Shown: positions 9,772 through 19,438, counted from the stretch's first letter. The stretch: DNA of 64,000 bases from Chamaesiphon minutus PCC 6605 (GCF_000317145.1 NC_019697.1:992001-1056000), one strand, 5' to 3'. A program made the numbers and translations. Notes: a model not told the origin generated them from the letters alone.

Positions 9772-11055
9772 TTATTTCTGCCCACGCGCCCAGTCCTCCA
9801 AGGGAATCGAACCAATGTGACTATAGAGGATTGCTTCTAAGATTTGACCGTTAGTATTGAGCGTGAGCGATCGATTGATTTCTTGAGTACCTTCATATAC
9901 ACCACCAAATACACCACGATTGGGGTCTGCCAGCCACCGGAGAGCCTTATAATTGCGTTCTGTATAGCGATTGCGAAATAACATCTGCCAAGACGTTGCC
10001 GTCTTAGTGCTGCTCGTACTAAATTTATTGCCATCTTTGCCGGATGGAGTCAAACTTTTCCAATTTTGACCATCGACATGAACATTGTTATAGACAAACC
10101 AGGGTTCGCGATCGAGATTGTCCTCCGACCATGCGGTAAAATGTCCGGTAGCCTGTGCGCGGCGGGTTTGCGCTTGCAATACTCGTCCGGCATATTCAAC
10201 AGGTAACGCTTTAAATCCAGTTTCTAGCCCATCTAAAACATAGGGTTCGCTGGTGACATAGTTATGGTAGGTAGTGCGGGTATCGGCAGGAATTGGCACT
10301 CCCATCACATCCACATTTTTCTCATTTGCTTTAGGATTGAGGGCATTTTTTGCGACTACTCCTAATTTTTTCATGCCATAAGCGGCATACTGCTCGTAAC
10401 CCAGTCGCCCTTCTTGATTCCACTCTTCTTTTCCCTTGTTAAGATGGACACCCATCAGATTTCCATCACTTTCGAGGCGCGTGAGTTTCCATCTGGCTGT
10501 AACAGCATTACAGGCAGTTTTATGTTGGGGATAGCGATTAGCGATAATATCCAGCCAGAGAGCCAATCTACCGAGATCGATCGCTGAAAAGCCAATTTCC
10601 TCGGTTTTATCCAATTTGCCATAGTTGACTGGTTGAAGTGTGGCGGCATTATAGGCTTTATTGGGTAACTCGCCTTTATATAGTGGCATTTTAGCTAAAG
10701 AACCTAAAGCTTGAGCCATCCAGCGATCGAATTCAGCCGCCGAGAGCAGATCCATTTCCCGCGCTGCCATCATTCCGGCAAACTGACTAGCTACATCCCA
10801 CATCGTTGTGGCAGGAAACTTTGCCGCCGAGGAAACAAGTCCTGTGGGCAGCCGATTGGTTTCAAAATATTTCCACGCATTCCGCGCAAGTTGGCGATCT
10901 TCGCCCGTAAGTGGAATCTTGCGGTAGACGGGTACGGGTAAGATACTAGTTTCTTGCCAAGTTAATAATTGGCTGATACCGATACCAGTTAAGCCAATTG
11001 CAATACATAATGCAGCTTGCCAGCGAATATTAAGCGATCTAGGTGTTGTTTCCAT
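9772..11055 (-). CDS. DUF3131 domain protein, probable periplasmic glycan-active enzyme
   Basis: 427 residues with an N-terminal membrane segment (ALCIAIGLTGIGISQLL, about residues 15-32). The body fits DUF3131: aromatic helical repeats with LARNAWKYFETN, TGLVSSAAKFPATTMWDV and GRLALWLDI, an alpha/alpha-barrel-like pattern seen in glycoside-hydrolase-related proteins. The enzyme activity of the family is not established to my knowledge. It starts 37 bp after the OpgC-like gene stops and is followed by the SGNH hydrolase, so a role in processing an exported glucan is a reasonable inference. Confidence 0.8.
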   Translation of the reverse strand: METTPRSLNIRWQAALCIAIGLTGIGISQLLTWQETSILPVPVYRKIPLTGEDRQLARNAWKYFETNRLPTGLVSSAAKFPATTMWDVASQFAGMMAAREMDLLSAAEFDRWMAQALGSLAKMPLYKGELPNKAYNAATLQPVNYGKLDKTEEIGFSAIDLGRLALWLDIIANRYPQHKTACNAVTARWKLTRLESDGNLMGVHLNKGKEEWNQEGRLGYEQYAAYGMKKLGVVAKNALNPKANEKNVDVMGVPIPADTRTTYHNYVTSEPYVLDGLETGFKALPVEYAGRVLQAQTRRAQATGHFTAWSEDNLDREPWFVYNNVHVDGQNWKSLTPSGKDGNKFSTSSTKTATSWQMLFRNRYTERNYKALRWLADPNRGVFGGVYEGTQEINRSLTLNTNGQILEAILYSHIGSIPLEDWARGQK

Positions 11056-11092
11056 TATTTAGAAGTTAGGGACTAGTCGGATCGGAATTCTA

Positions 11093-12268
11093 TTAACGTG
11101 GGATAACTTTAAACAAAACCTCCCTCTTCACCAACCACCAACACAAACCGATCGCGATCGCTTGAGCTAGACTGACGAGCCAAGTACTGCCTTGGATCAA
11201 ACCTGGAATCACGAACCAGATTAAAGTCAGTGGCACATGAATAATGTAGACATATAGCGAGTTTTGACCTAATGGAATCAATAACTTACCCAGCGTTTTA
11301 TCCAAAGGTATCCAAAACCGATCCACAGCCATAAACATCAGCGAAAATAGCCCTAGCAGCGTTACTAATCGAATTGGGCCATTGGTACTCCGATCGGTCA
11401 ACCGCAGCCATAGGGCGCGATCTTGCACTTTCTCAGGCCACGTTCCGAGTTGGAGATCGAAGTGAGCGGCAACTAAAGCGGCAATGACGATCGCGAGCAT
11501 TCCCAGTAGCACTGGTATTTTGGGCAAGCGTTTCCATATTTTTGCTAACTTGTCTTTGTGATAACCAGCAGCAACACCATGCACGTACAGAATCTGCCAA
11601 GTACTAAATACGAAGTAAGGATGAGCGCGATCGAGTGGTTGAAAACTAAACGAATAGGGATGCACCTGTTGAATCCACCACAATGTCCAAGAGGTAGTTA
11701 ATAGTGGTAATAAAAGTCCCCGCCGCAGCAACCAAAATATGGCAGGAGAAGCCAATAAACACAACACGTATAGTTGTAAGATATCGACGATCGGTGGAGC
11801 TAGGTGGAGCGTGGCGGCTGCTAGCAAAATTTGCCACCATTCTCCAGGTGCGCGATCGAAACTCGGTCGAGTCATACCTGGTGCGAAAATACTCAATAAT
11901 CCCAAGCCTGCAATGAGGATAAAGCTAGTAAAATACAACACTTTGGCTCGTTCTAATAACTTCTGCATCGCAGAAGTTAAGCCAATTTTATCAATTCGTT
12001 GACAGGTTACAAATCCCAGCACAAAGCCAGATAAAAAGACAAATCCTTCCGCCGAACTTGCATAGATATGTCCTTGGGTAATATTATTAAAATACGAGCG
12101 ACATTCTAAGTGATTGACTACCATCGACACGATCGCCAAACCTCGGAGTAGATCGATGCGAAGATCCCGCTTCCCATAGAGTTCGGGATCGTATTGCCAT
12201 AATTTTTTACGCTTAGTAGGTACTGAAGTTAGATCTGGGGATTCAACTGGTGAACTGATAATTGACAT
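11093..12268 (-). CDS. OpgC-like membrane acyltransferase
   Basis: 391 residues, about ten hydrophobic segments. The N-terminus carries the OpgC pattern DLRIDLLRGLAIVSMVVNH and EGFVFLSGFVLGFV, which is shared with acyltransferase-3 relatives. OpgC adds succinyl groups to osmoregulated periplasmic glucans in proteobacteria; in cyanobacteria the substrate is not known. It begins 22 bp after the outer-membrane-type gene and ends 37 bp before the DUF3131 gene, so the operon is tight. No OpgG/OpgH glucan synthase is seen in the window. Confidence 0.85.
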   Translation of the reverse strand: MSIISSPVESPDLTSVPTKRKKLWQYDPELYGKRDLRIDLLRGLAIVSMVVNHLECRSYFNNITQGHIYASSAEGFVFLSGFVLGFVTCQRIDKIGLTSAMQKLLERAKVLYFTSFILIAGLGLLSIFAPGMTRPSFDRAPGEWWQILLAAATLHLAPPIVDILQLYVLCLLASPAIFWLLRRGLLLPLLTTSWTLWWIQQVHPYSFSFQPLDRAHPYFVFSTWQILYVHGVAAGYHKDKLAKIWKRLPKIPVLLGMLAIVIAALVAAHFDLQLGTWPEKVQDRALWLRLTDRSTNGPIRLVTLLGLFSLMFMAVDRFWIPLDKTLGKLLIPLGQNSLYVYIIHVPLTLIWFVIPGLIQGSTWLVSLAQAIAIGLCWWLVKREVLFKVIPR

Positions 12269-12290
12269 AATATCTACAACTTTAACTTAA

Positions 12291-13541
12291 CTAAAACTTG
12301 ACCCGAATTTGACCGATAACAGACTGGCTATTTGCATTACTATTAATCGGCACGTTAGTTTTGACATTACTGAAGCTATAACCCAGATCCGCTTCAAAAT
12401 TGGGCGAGAGCTTGGCAGTACACTTGGTTTGATAGCCACCAGCATCAGAACTAGTGGCATTGACATTCTGTCCGCCGACACTAGCAGAGATCCGACAATT
12501 GAGGACATCTCGAATCACGCTACCTTCCCAAGCAAATTCCCCTGTATAAACTAGAAAATCTGGAGGTGCAAAATAGCCTTTGTCAGTAGAATTTTGATAA
12601 TTCCAGGTAAATAAGTTACCTGCGATCGAAAACTCACCAAATTTGCGCTCGATCCGACTGAATGACTGTGTTTCTTGGTTGTTATCGCTGTAGTTTCCTA
12701 ATTTTAGAGATGAAAATAATGATGTATCTTTGTCTATTTGCCAGAAGATCGATGGCCCATATCGGAGTGCGGAGATTTTATTTTCGATCGTTTTGGCATT
12801 AAATTTGTAAGCCCCCTGTTGAAGATCGGCAGATACAGTTAAACCTGTCGTCAAGGGATAGTCCACTTTGAGATTAAAATTGGGTGTAGTAGAGCCGCTC
12901 GATATATCGACTCCGACACCCGAATGAACTTTAAGCGAGTCAATTTTGGTTTCCCAATCAACCCCGATGGGAATATTAGTAACAGTGTTGGTTCCTGGCT
13001 GTTCGTAAGTGTTATAACCAGTGGTGAACAATAACCGTTCAGCTTTGCTGTCCCGAAGGGAATCGCCATTATTAAGTCGAAATATTGCAGTTGATTCGAT
13101 CGTCCGGTTAACTTGACCGGAATTATTCCAGTCATTGCGGATATTGGGTTGCAGTCCCTCTAACACCACAAAAGGTACTCCAACTGGAGCAGGTTTTACA
13201 CCTATATCTTCAACCGAACCAGAATTAGCTCCAGGTGAGGGTGCTGACTGAGTTGGGGGGGGTAATGAGGGAATTGGGATCTGTTCCCTTAGTGGTGATA
13301 ATTTTAGATCGGGATTAAAGTTGTCCGCGCCAGCAATCAGTTGTGGAGAGGAAGATCTGCTAGCTAAAGATATCTTGTCAGATCGCTCGATCTCAGATGC
13401 AGTCGTGGCAGACGATCCAGTCGTTTTGAGGAGAAAATGGGCAAATACACTACCCGTAATTAATATTTGTTGCCACGGTAAATACTGGCGGAAAACTGTT
13501 GGAAAGTTCATCATTTTCTGCATCTGAATTATGGATTCCAT
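12291..13541 (-). CDS. putative outer-membrane beta-barrel protein, first gene of the OpgC operon
   Basis: 416 residues from the most upstream ATG; ATGs at codons 10 and 11 are alternative starts. An N-terminal hydrophobic stretch (QILITGSVFAHFLL) is followed by a Ser/Pro-rich linker (about 85-125). From about residue 130 there are alternating amphipathic strands (FRLNNGDSL, KLGNYSDNN, QSVIGQIRVKF), and the protein ends in Phe, the usual signature recognised by the BAM machinery. I do not recognise a named family. Position suggests export or anchoring of the glycan modified by the downstream genes. Confidence 0.65.
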   Translation of the reverse strand: MESIIQMQKMMNFPTVFRQYLPWQQILITGSVFAHFLLKTTGSSATTASEIERSDKISLASRSSSPQLIAGADNFNPDLKLSPLREQIPIPSLPPPTQSAPSPGANSGSVEDIGVKPAPVGVPFVVLEGLQPNIRNDWNNSGQVNRTIESTAIFRLNNGDSLRDSKAERLLFTTGYNTYEQPGTNTVTNIPIGVDWETKIDSLKVHSGVGVDISSGSTTPNFNLKVDYPLTTGLTVSADLQQGAYKFNAKTIENKISALRYGPSIFWQIDKDTSLFSSLKLGNYSDNNQETQSFSRIERKFGEFSIAGNLFTWNYQNSTDKGYFAPPDFLVYTGEFAWEGSVIRDVLNCRISASVGGQNVNATSSDAGGYQTKCTAKLSPNFEADLGYSFSNVKTNVPINSNANSQSVIGQIRVKF

Positions 13542-13618
13542 GCCAACTAACTAAGATTTAAACTTCAGTTACGACTTGCAACTGACTGTATCTAATATGC
13601 CCTCAAAATTTACCTTAA

Positions 13619-13870
13619 TTGGTATTTCAGACTTGGCACCGATCCAATCTGTACAGTAATCGCGAACTAGACGATCGGGGTCATCTGTTGGGACGAGCGG
13701 TAGCCGAATCCACATTTCATCACTTTTGTGGCTACAACTGGGATACCAAGCTGGGTTGCCCTAGTTTTGTCATAGAGCCGCCTGGAAATACGATCCAAAC
13801 CGAACCCCAATCGAGATCCGATCTCCACATTTATTTGCGGAATCTAGTCCTCTGGCTAGCACCAGCATAA
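13619..13870 (+). CDS. possible small protein of unknown function
   Basis: An 83-codon frame with TTG start lies divergent from the outer-membrane gene, beginning 78 bp away. Its composition is protein-like (GRAVAESTFHHFCGYN, then FVIEPPGN and a hydrophobic LVLWLAPA end), and the frame tolerates no stops in a stop-rich intergenic area. There is no clear ribosome site and I know no homologue, so it may be a fragment. Confidence 0.3.
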   Translation: MVFQTWHRSNLYSNRELDDRGHLLGRAVAESTFHHFCGYNWDTKLGCPSFVIEPPGNTIQTEPQSRSDLHIYLRNLVLWLAPA

Positions 13871-13960
13871 TTTCACTATCGATCGAGGGCAATAGGCGGC
13901 TGCCGATTTCTGTCGTCGTAGCTATGTTCGATGTCAGTGAATTGACATGTTGTGAAAGTT

Positions 13961-13989
13961 TCTGAGAATTAGCTGAGAATTGGCTGAAA
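13961..13989 (+). promoter_or_regulatory. triple 11-bp direct repeat (TGAGAATTNGC type) upstream of the DUF4079 gene
   Basis: Half-sites TGAGA at 13963, TGAGA at 13974 and TGAAA at 13985 are exactly 11 bp apart within CTGAGAATTAGCTGAGAATT. One-turn spacing is typical of OmpR/PhoB-family sites. The same arrangement occurs at 38603 and 41339 in the same orientation relative to the genes. It lies 211 bp before ATG 14200. Confidence 0.5.
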
Positions 13990-14199
13990 GATCCATATCC
14001 AAAAATTCAGGAAATTATCAATCTTACTTCAGGCGTGCTTAAAAAACCATTGCGATGATACTAATAACCCAAAGCTACTAAAATCGTTTTTCGATTGAGA
14101 AGTTGAGATTTCGGGAGCATCCATGTTCCCCAATCCCCCACTCGAAAACAAACCAGTAACTGACGTTAATAGTCGCTCTTCCGCTGTGGATGTATTTTT

Positions 14200-14937
14200 A
14201 TGAATGCCAACGATCTATTCTTGCTATTGCATCCCATTTTTGCCGTTGCCGTAGTTTTCCCGCTCATCGGCATGGTAGTAAGAATGGCATGGCAAACCCG
14301 TCAACGACGGCTAGCTGTGGCAACTGGTGGGAAGAGTTCAATTCCTGGAGTTGTGGGCAAAGAACACGTAGATTTAGGTCGATGGCTGAGTGGCTCGGTG
14401 GTAGTGCTGTCTTTAATTGGGCTGGCACATCCGATCTTCTCAAAAATCCTCGAACAACAAGCGTGGATTAAATCACCATTTCGGGTGGTATTTCTCCTGA
14501 TGATGTTCGTTGCCACTAGCGGTTCTCTGTTCTTTTTATATCGATCTACTCAGAAGATTTGGCTGGGCATATTTGCCACATTAACGGGGATGGGCTTAGT
14601 AGTGCTGGGTTCTCAACCAGAGATCTATCGACGTGAAGCTGAATGGTATGTTTCCCATTATTACTATGGGATAATTGCCGCGATGTTAATGATTTTTTCA
14701 TTAGCAATTATTCAAGATATTTATCGCGATCGTAGCAATCGTTGGCGCAACGTGCATATCATTCTCAATTGCTTGGCACTACTATTATTTATCGGTCAGG
14801 GGTTTACTGGCACGCGAGATTTGTTGGAAATTCCACTGAGTTGGCAAAAGCCCTATGTAGAATCGCTATACAAATATGAATGTGACAAAAAAAACTGCTC
14901 GATCCAACCTCAATCTGTACCATCACTCCCAAAATAG
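14200..14937 (+). CDS. DUF4079 family membrane protein
   Basis: 245 residues with at least five membrane segments. Family-like features are LLLHPIFAVAVVFPLIGM at the start, an arginine-rich loop (QTRQRRLA), GLAHPIF and SHYYYGIIAAMLMIFSLA. Histidines in the hydrophobic segments would suit haem ligation, but this is inference. The small secreted-protein gene starts 59 bp downstream, so the two are likely cotranscribed, and the triple direct repeat at 13961 may control both. Confidence 0.8.
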   Translation: MNANDLFLLLHPIFAVAVVFPLIGMVVRMAWQTRQRRLAVATGGKSSIPGVVGKEHVDLGRWLSGSVVVLSLIGLAHPIFSKILEQQAWIKSPFRVVFLLMMFVATSGSLFFLYRSTQKIWLGIFATLTGMGLVVLGSQPEIYRREAEWYVSHYYYGIIAAMLMIFSLAIIQDIYRDRSNRWRNVHIILNCLALLLFIGQGFTGTRDLLEIPLSWQKPYVESLYKYECDKKNCSIQPQSVPSLPK

Positions 14938-14996
14938 TCGATCTTAGTACTTGATTTTACTTGTAACATTAACCATCCAATTCTAAGATTTACAAT

Positions 14997-15374
14997 ATGA
15001 AAGCTACTTCTTTTTTACTGACAGCAATCGCTCTAGGTACGATCGCAATTTCTAACATTCCCTTCCAATCGTTCGCACCTAATTCGCTCCAAGCATCCGC
15101 CCAAGAAGTCAAGATCGCTCAAACTGAAACCACCCAAACAAAGATCGACCAAATTACAGCGATTAAAGGTAAACCAGGTAGTGGAGATTTACTTCGCAAA
15201 CTATATCCCCAAGATCTCAATCCAATTGGCGTGCAACCAGGTGGTGCGGGTATGGTAGTTAATCTGTACAGTAAAAAGAATGACACTACGCTTTCGCTCT
15301 GTACTGTTTACGATGTGGTGGTGGCAGTTAAAAAAGGTAAAATCGCTAGGTTCAAGCCTAGTGAAGTTAAGTAA
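14997..15374 (+). CDS. small secreted protein, paralogue of the one at 40833-41204
   Basis: 125 residues with an N-terminal signal peptide (FLLTAIALGTIAISNIPF...SASA-like). The mature part has the core GVQPGGAGMVVNLYSKK, followed by TLSLCTVYDVVVAVKKGKIA and a short SEVK end. Nearly the same core and ending occur in the protein at 40833-41204, which identifies a family rather than a chance ORF. Function unknown; probably periplasmic. It follows the DUF4079 gene and is closed by a terminator at 15427. Confidence 0.8.
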   Translation: MKATSFLLTAIALGTIAISNIPFQSFAPNSLQASAQEVKIAQTETTQTKIDQITAIKGKPGSGDLLRKLYPQDLNPIGVQPGGAGMVVNLYSKKNDTTLSLCTVYDVVVAVKKGKIARFKPSEVK

Positions 15375-15426
15375 TATACTCGGCGATCGATTCTAGAATT
15401 TAGTATTCTTATTCTCTCGATCGAAC

Positions 15427-15462
15427 TAGATGGTGGGCTTGATTGTCCACCATCTATATTTT
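15427..15462 (+). terminator. intrinsic terminator after the small secreted-protein gene
   Basis: Perfect 10-bp stem TAGATGGTGG / CCACCATCTA with a 10-nt loop, followed by TATTTTGCC, about 53 bp past the stop at 15374. Confidence 0.65.
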
Positions 15463-15617
15463 GCCAAGATGTATTGCCGCAGATATTTGGATAAAGCTTC
15501 TAAAACGATCGTCGATCTCGATCGATAATATTCACAGCCAACATAGAATTTACCCAACTACTTAACCCATTAATTTGATTCTCTTGGCAAGAAGATACAC
15601 CAGTGAGGAATTAGAAA

Positions 15618-16982
15618 ATGCTAGAAAATATCAAACAAATTTCCAATCCTATTCTGAGATCGATCGCGGCTGGTATCTTTCTGGGTAGTTTAGTCACAAT
15701 CCCCGCTGGACTTGCCTTGGAATTATTTAAACCTCCAAAGCAGCCAACTCCCGAATCTGCAAATAAATTAGTCGTCTACACTTCCTTAGCGAGTACGGCA
15801 ATTGGTGCGGCGATCGGTTTGAGTTTGGGTAAGCGTAAAGATAATGAAGTTGACTCTAACGATTTAGACGATCGAGAATTATTAAATTTAGGATGGCATG
15901 ATTGGCGAAAATTTATCGTTATGCGGAAAATAAGTGACAGTGATAATATTACCTCTTTCTATTTATATCCTGAAGATAAAGAGCCAATTCCAGCTTTTAT
16001 GCCCGGACAATTTTTGACGATAAAACTCGATATGCCAGAGCGAACCGAGCCAGTAATTCGGACTTATTCTCTATCTGATTATCATCAATCTCCGCTTTAT
16101 TATCGCCTGTCGATTAAGCGCGAACTTGCACCAGCCGATACCGATTTACCACCTGGAATTGCTTCCAATTTTATGCACGATCGCATTCAAGAAGATTCGA
16201 TAATTTGGGTGAAACCTCCGGCTGGCAAATTCGTACTCAATCTTCATCATTCCCAGCCTGCGGTACTAATTAGTAATGGTGTCGGAATTACGCCGATGAT
16301 TAGTATGGCAAAAGCGGCGACGCAACTAAATCCATTGCGGCATATTTGGTTTTTACATGGTGCTAGAGATAGCCGAAATCATGCTTTTCGCGATGAAATT
16401 AATGCCCTCGCTGCCAGTCATCCCAATCTCCATGTTATCTACTGTTATAGCCAGCCGATGGTGATGGACATCGGACATTATCACCAGCGAGGATATGTCG
16501 ATGCTGCTCTGATTCAAAATATTGTGGCACCAGAAATGCAGCAATTATGTGGTTCTACTGAAGCCGATTATTTTCTGTGTGGTTCGACATCATTTATGGA
16601 TGCGCTTAGATCTGGATTGAGAGATTGGGGGGTGCCAGACAATCGAGTAATGTTTGAATCTTTTGCTAAGGCAATGCCAAAAGCAGCAAAAGTCGGTGGA
16701 TCTGTAACTACGGTAACTAGCGATTCTAAGGAAGTTGTCTTCAGTAAATCGGGTCAAACGCATACTTGGAATCCTGCTGAAGGGACGATTTTAGAGTTCG
16801 CTGAAGCAAATGGTCTGCGTCCTGAATATAGCTGTCGCGCGGGGGTTTGTGGCACCTGTATGTGCAAGATTTCGGAAGGGGAAGTGGAGTATCAAGAAGA
16901 GCCAAGTGCGACGATCGATCGAGGTTCGGTACTCATCTGTATTTCTCATCCCAAGACGGCAAGAGTAGTTCTCGACTTGTAG
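15618..16982 (+). CDS. membrane-anchored FAD/NAD(P)H oxidoreductase with C-terminal 2Fe-2S ferredoxin domain
   Basis: 454 residues. Two hydrophobic segments lie at about 12-32 and 50-66. A ferredoxin-reductase-type FAD domain follows (PGQFLTIKLD, RTYSLSDY), then an NAD(P)-binding domain (VLISNGVGITPMISM, FLHGARDS, YFLCGSTSFM), then a plant-type 2Fe-2S domain with Cys406, Cys411, Cys414 and Cys441 (CRAGVCGTC...LIC). Domain order is as in flavohaemoprotein-like reductases with a ferredoxin tail and no globin. GAGGAATTAGAAA precedes the ATG as a plausible ribosome site. The electron acceptor is unknown. Confidence 0.88.
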   Translation: MLENIKQISNPILRSIAAGIFLGSLVTIPAGLALELFKPPKQPTPESANKLVVYTSLASTAIGAAIGLSLGKRKDNEVDSNDLDDRELLNLGWHDWRKFIVMRKISDSDNITSFYLYPEDKEPIPAFMPGQFLTIKLDMPERTEPVIRTYSLSDYHQSPLYYRLSIKRELAPADTDLPPGIASNFMHDRIQEDSIIWVKPPAGKFVLNLHHSQPAVLISNGVGITPMISMAKAATQLNPLRHIWFLHGARDSRNHAFRDEINALAASHPNLHVIYCYSQPMVMDIGHYHQRGYVDAALIQNIVAPEMQQLCGSTEADYFLCGSTSFMDALRSGLRDWGVPDNRVMFESFAKAMPKAAKVGGSVTTVTSDSKEVVFSKSGQTHTWNPAEGTILEFAEANGLRPEYSCRAGVCGTCMCKISEGEVEYQEEPSATIDRGSVLICISHPKTARVVLDL

Positions 16983-17107
16983 ATTAGTTGATAGTTGATA
17001 ATTTAATCGTGTTGCAACGACTGCTAGACTATATTCGCGATCGAATGGCTCTCCCGTACTTGGAGTGATAAGCTAAACTTATTCAAATGCTCGGAGTGAA
17101 ACGGAGA

Positions 17108-17910
17108 TTATTTGAATAAGCAAGCTAATAATTTTTCTCGCATCGAATCGAAGTCATTAAAGCCATAGCTTTGCCGGACAATTAATTTGATTCTAGTATT
17201 AATACCTTCCGTTACTCCACTTGTTGTTCTACTCAAAAAGTAATTAGCAATTTCTGGCAAATGCTTTTCGAGAGTATCGGCGATGCTAGTAAAAAACAAT
17301 CGAGCATATTTTAACCACTGTTACTTCTAGTAAAGAGCTTTTTTCTAAGTTAGTTACCACTGTTGCAAACTGACCTCTTCCTTTTCGGCGGCTAAATTCA
17401 TCTAAGCTGAGTCGGCGAGGCTCTCCCCAATCTTGCTTGGTGCGCTTAACCGTCGGGGAACCCGACGAGCGCGCATCCGCTTTTTGCCAACTCTCTCTTC
17501 GCTATGCGACTAAATATACCTTGAACTTGTTCGGAGCTTAATCGCTCTTGAACACTTACTTGCTCGACAGTTAACTGTTTAACTTGTGCATAGATATAAT
17601 CTTCATATCTACAGGTAAATCCTCGTCTTTTTTCTACCCAATCTAAGACTTCCGTTGGATATCTTCCGCAATCATTACAATAATATTTACGTCGAGGTAC
17701 TTTTAAGTAAACTAATCTACCGAAAATCGATAAATCTCTCACTAATACATGACTAGTGTCATGGAGATGATCGATGTATTTATGACAATGTGGACAATTA
17801 ATCCCTTCGTTATTTAGTTGTAGTTGCAAGCAAATAAAATCAGTTTCTTGGTAACAGGTGAATACTGTAGCTTGAGGCAAATTCAGTAAAGAATTCAGGT
17901 GAAAGTCCAT
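17108..17910 (-). pseudogene. ISL3 transposase remnant (N- and C-terminal pieces)
   Basis: The N-terminal piece (from 17910) has the zinc-finger region NCPHCHKYI...YYCNDCGRYP and a helix-turn-helix-like stretch, then stops after a short palindromic insert (CGTCGGGTTCCCCGACG, near 17455). In other frames follow LDEFSRRKGRGQFATVV (first catalytic Asp) and, joined abruptly, ARLFFTSIADTLEKHLP and TTSGVTEGINTRIK, typical of the C-terminus. About 100 residues including the second Asp are gone. Non-functional. Confidence 0.85.
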
Positions 17911-17919
17911 AGTCAGGAA

Positions 17920-17955
17920 CAGGGTAAAATGTAGCTTAAGCTACATTTTACCCTG
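17920..17955. repeat. 36-bp perfect palindrome inside the right end of the ISL3 element
   Basis: CAGGGTAAAATGTAGCTT followed directly by its reverse complement, with no loop. It stands just upstream of the transposase start and may block read-through into the element or serve as a transposase subsite. Confidence 0.6.
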
Positions 17956-17971
17956 TTTTGCGGAGAGAGCC

Positions 17972-19187
17972 ATCTGCATATGCCCATCAACAAGATCGTC
18001 CGGCTTGGATCGAACGATTGGTATTAGCCGCCGACCAATTTATTGTAGAACGTCCACTTCCCGACGCACCCAACGGTAAAACCATCATCGCGGGCTATCA
18101 CTGGTTTGGAGACTGGGGACGGGATACGATGATTAGCTTGCCAGGATTGACGATCGTAACGGGAAGACCAGAAATTGCTCGATCGATCCTACTGACTTTT
18201 GCTAAATATGTCGTTCGCGGAGCGTCGGCTTTGCCGAATCGGGGCATGTTGCCAAATCGCTTTCCCGATGCGGGTGATGTACCGGAATATAATACTGTCG
18301 ATGCGACGCTCTGGTACTTTGAGGCGATTCGTAGTTATTACGATGCCACCGCCGATGATGACTTATTAACCGAACTTTTTCCCGTGCTGGCAGAGATTAT
18401 CGATTGGCACTGTCGCGGCACTCGCTATAATATTCACCTCGATGCTAGCGATGGGTTGTTATATGCTGGCGAATCGGGCGTGCAATTGACGTGGATGGAT
18501 GCCAAAGTCGATGATTGGGTCGTCACGCCGCGTATTGGTAAACCGATCGAAATTAATGCGCTCTGGTATTGTGCCTTGCGATCGATCTCTAAATTTGCGC
18601 GTCAACTTGGCAAACCTTATAAAGAATATGAAGCACTAGCCGATCGGACTTTAGCAAAGTTTTCCCGCTTCTGGAATCCCGATCTGGGTTATTGCTACGA
18701 TGTCCTCGACAGTCCCGACGGCGACGATCCTAGCTTGCGTCCGAATCAAATCTTTGCCGTATCGTTGCCTGGAATAGGCGAGAAGGGCTATGCACCGCTC
18801 TTGACACTCGATCGACAGCGGTGCATCGTCGATACCTGTGGGCGGCACTTATTAACCTCCCACGGCTTGCGATCCCTAGCTCCCAATCATCCTCAATATC
18901 AGGGATACTACGGCGGGAGGCAGTTGCAGCGGGATGGAGCCTATCATCAAGGTACGACTTGGGGTTGGCTGTTGGGGTCGTTTGTGTTGGCGCATTTGCA
19001 GGTGTATCACAATCCTACTCAGGCGCGACAATTTCTGGCACCGATGGCTCATCATTTAATGGCGCATGGTTTGGGCAGTTGTAGCGAGATATTTGATGGG
19101 GATGCGCCGATGACTCCAAGGGGCTGTATCGCCCAAGCTTGGACTGTTGCTGAAGTCTTGCGGGCTTGGGTGGCAACGGAACAGTAG
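17972..19187 (+). pseudogene. glycogen debranching enzyme (amylo-alpha-1,6-glucosidase type), N-terminal half lost
   Basis: About 405 codons matching the C-terminal catalytic domain of GDE_C enzymes: LAADQFIVERP, IIAGYHWFGDWGRDTMISLPG, NTVDATLWYFEA, RPNQIFAVSLP and the C-terminal GCIAQAWTVAEVLRAW. Full-length relatives have a further N-terminal domain of 200-300 residues that is absent; instead the frame runs straight into the end of the ISL3 element, whose TTG at 17958 is the first possible start. No matching 5' half is seen on the other side of the element. The alpha/alpha-barrel could still fold, so leftover activity is not excluded. Confidence 0.75.
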
Positions 19188-19204
19188 ATCGAGTTGTGAG
19201 CCAT

Positions 19205-19438
19205 TTAATAGCGCGGTTGGCAATCTACAAAACTCAAAGCCTCTCGATCTAGAAAACCTGCAATCGCCATTTCTAAAACTGCTTCGACTGGATAATCAAT
19301 TTCTTTGGCGCGTCTTTCAAACGCTTCTCGAATGTGAGGAGGAAATGCGGCTAACATCATCCGTGCTGCTACCGGATTCAAATGTTCGACGCTTTCTGGT
19401 TCGGAATTAAAAGTCGCTGTCATAGTAGAATATCTCAA
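19205..19438 (-). CDS. small conserved-looking protein of unknown function
   Basis: 77 codons, or 72 from the second ATG (MTATFN). The sequence is charged and helical (HIREAFERRAKEIDYPVEAVLEMAIAGFL) and resembles ribbon-helix-helix or antitoxin-size regulators, but I cannot assign it. It lies tail-to-tail with the debranching enzyme remnant, 17 bp from its stop. Confidence 0.55.
   Translation of the reverse strand: MRYSTMTATFNSEPESVEHLNPVAARMMLAAFPPHIREAFERRAKEIDYPVEAVLEMAIAGFLDREALSFVDCQPRY

Larger units (their letters stand above)
17047..17971 (-). mobile_element. decayed ISL3-family insertion sequence
   Basis: The ends carry matching terminal motifs, GGCTCTCCCG at the left and the complement of CGGAGAGAGCC at the right, as expected of ISL3 elements. 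It is only about 925 bp, because the catalytic middle of the transposase is missing. No direct repeat flanks it (GATCGAAT against ATCTGCAT), which points to a rearrangement or deletion across one border. The right border lies inside the debranching-enzyme reading frame. Confidence 0.75.
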
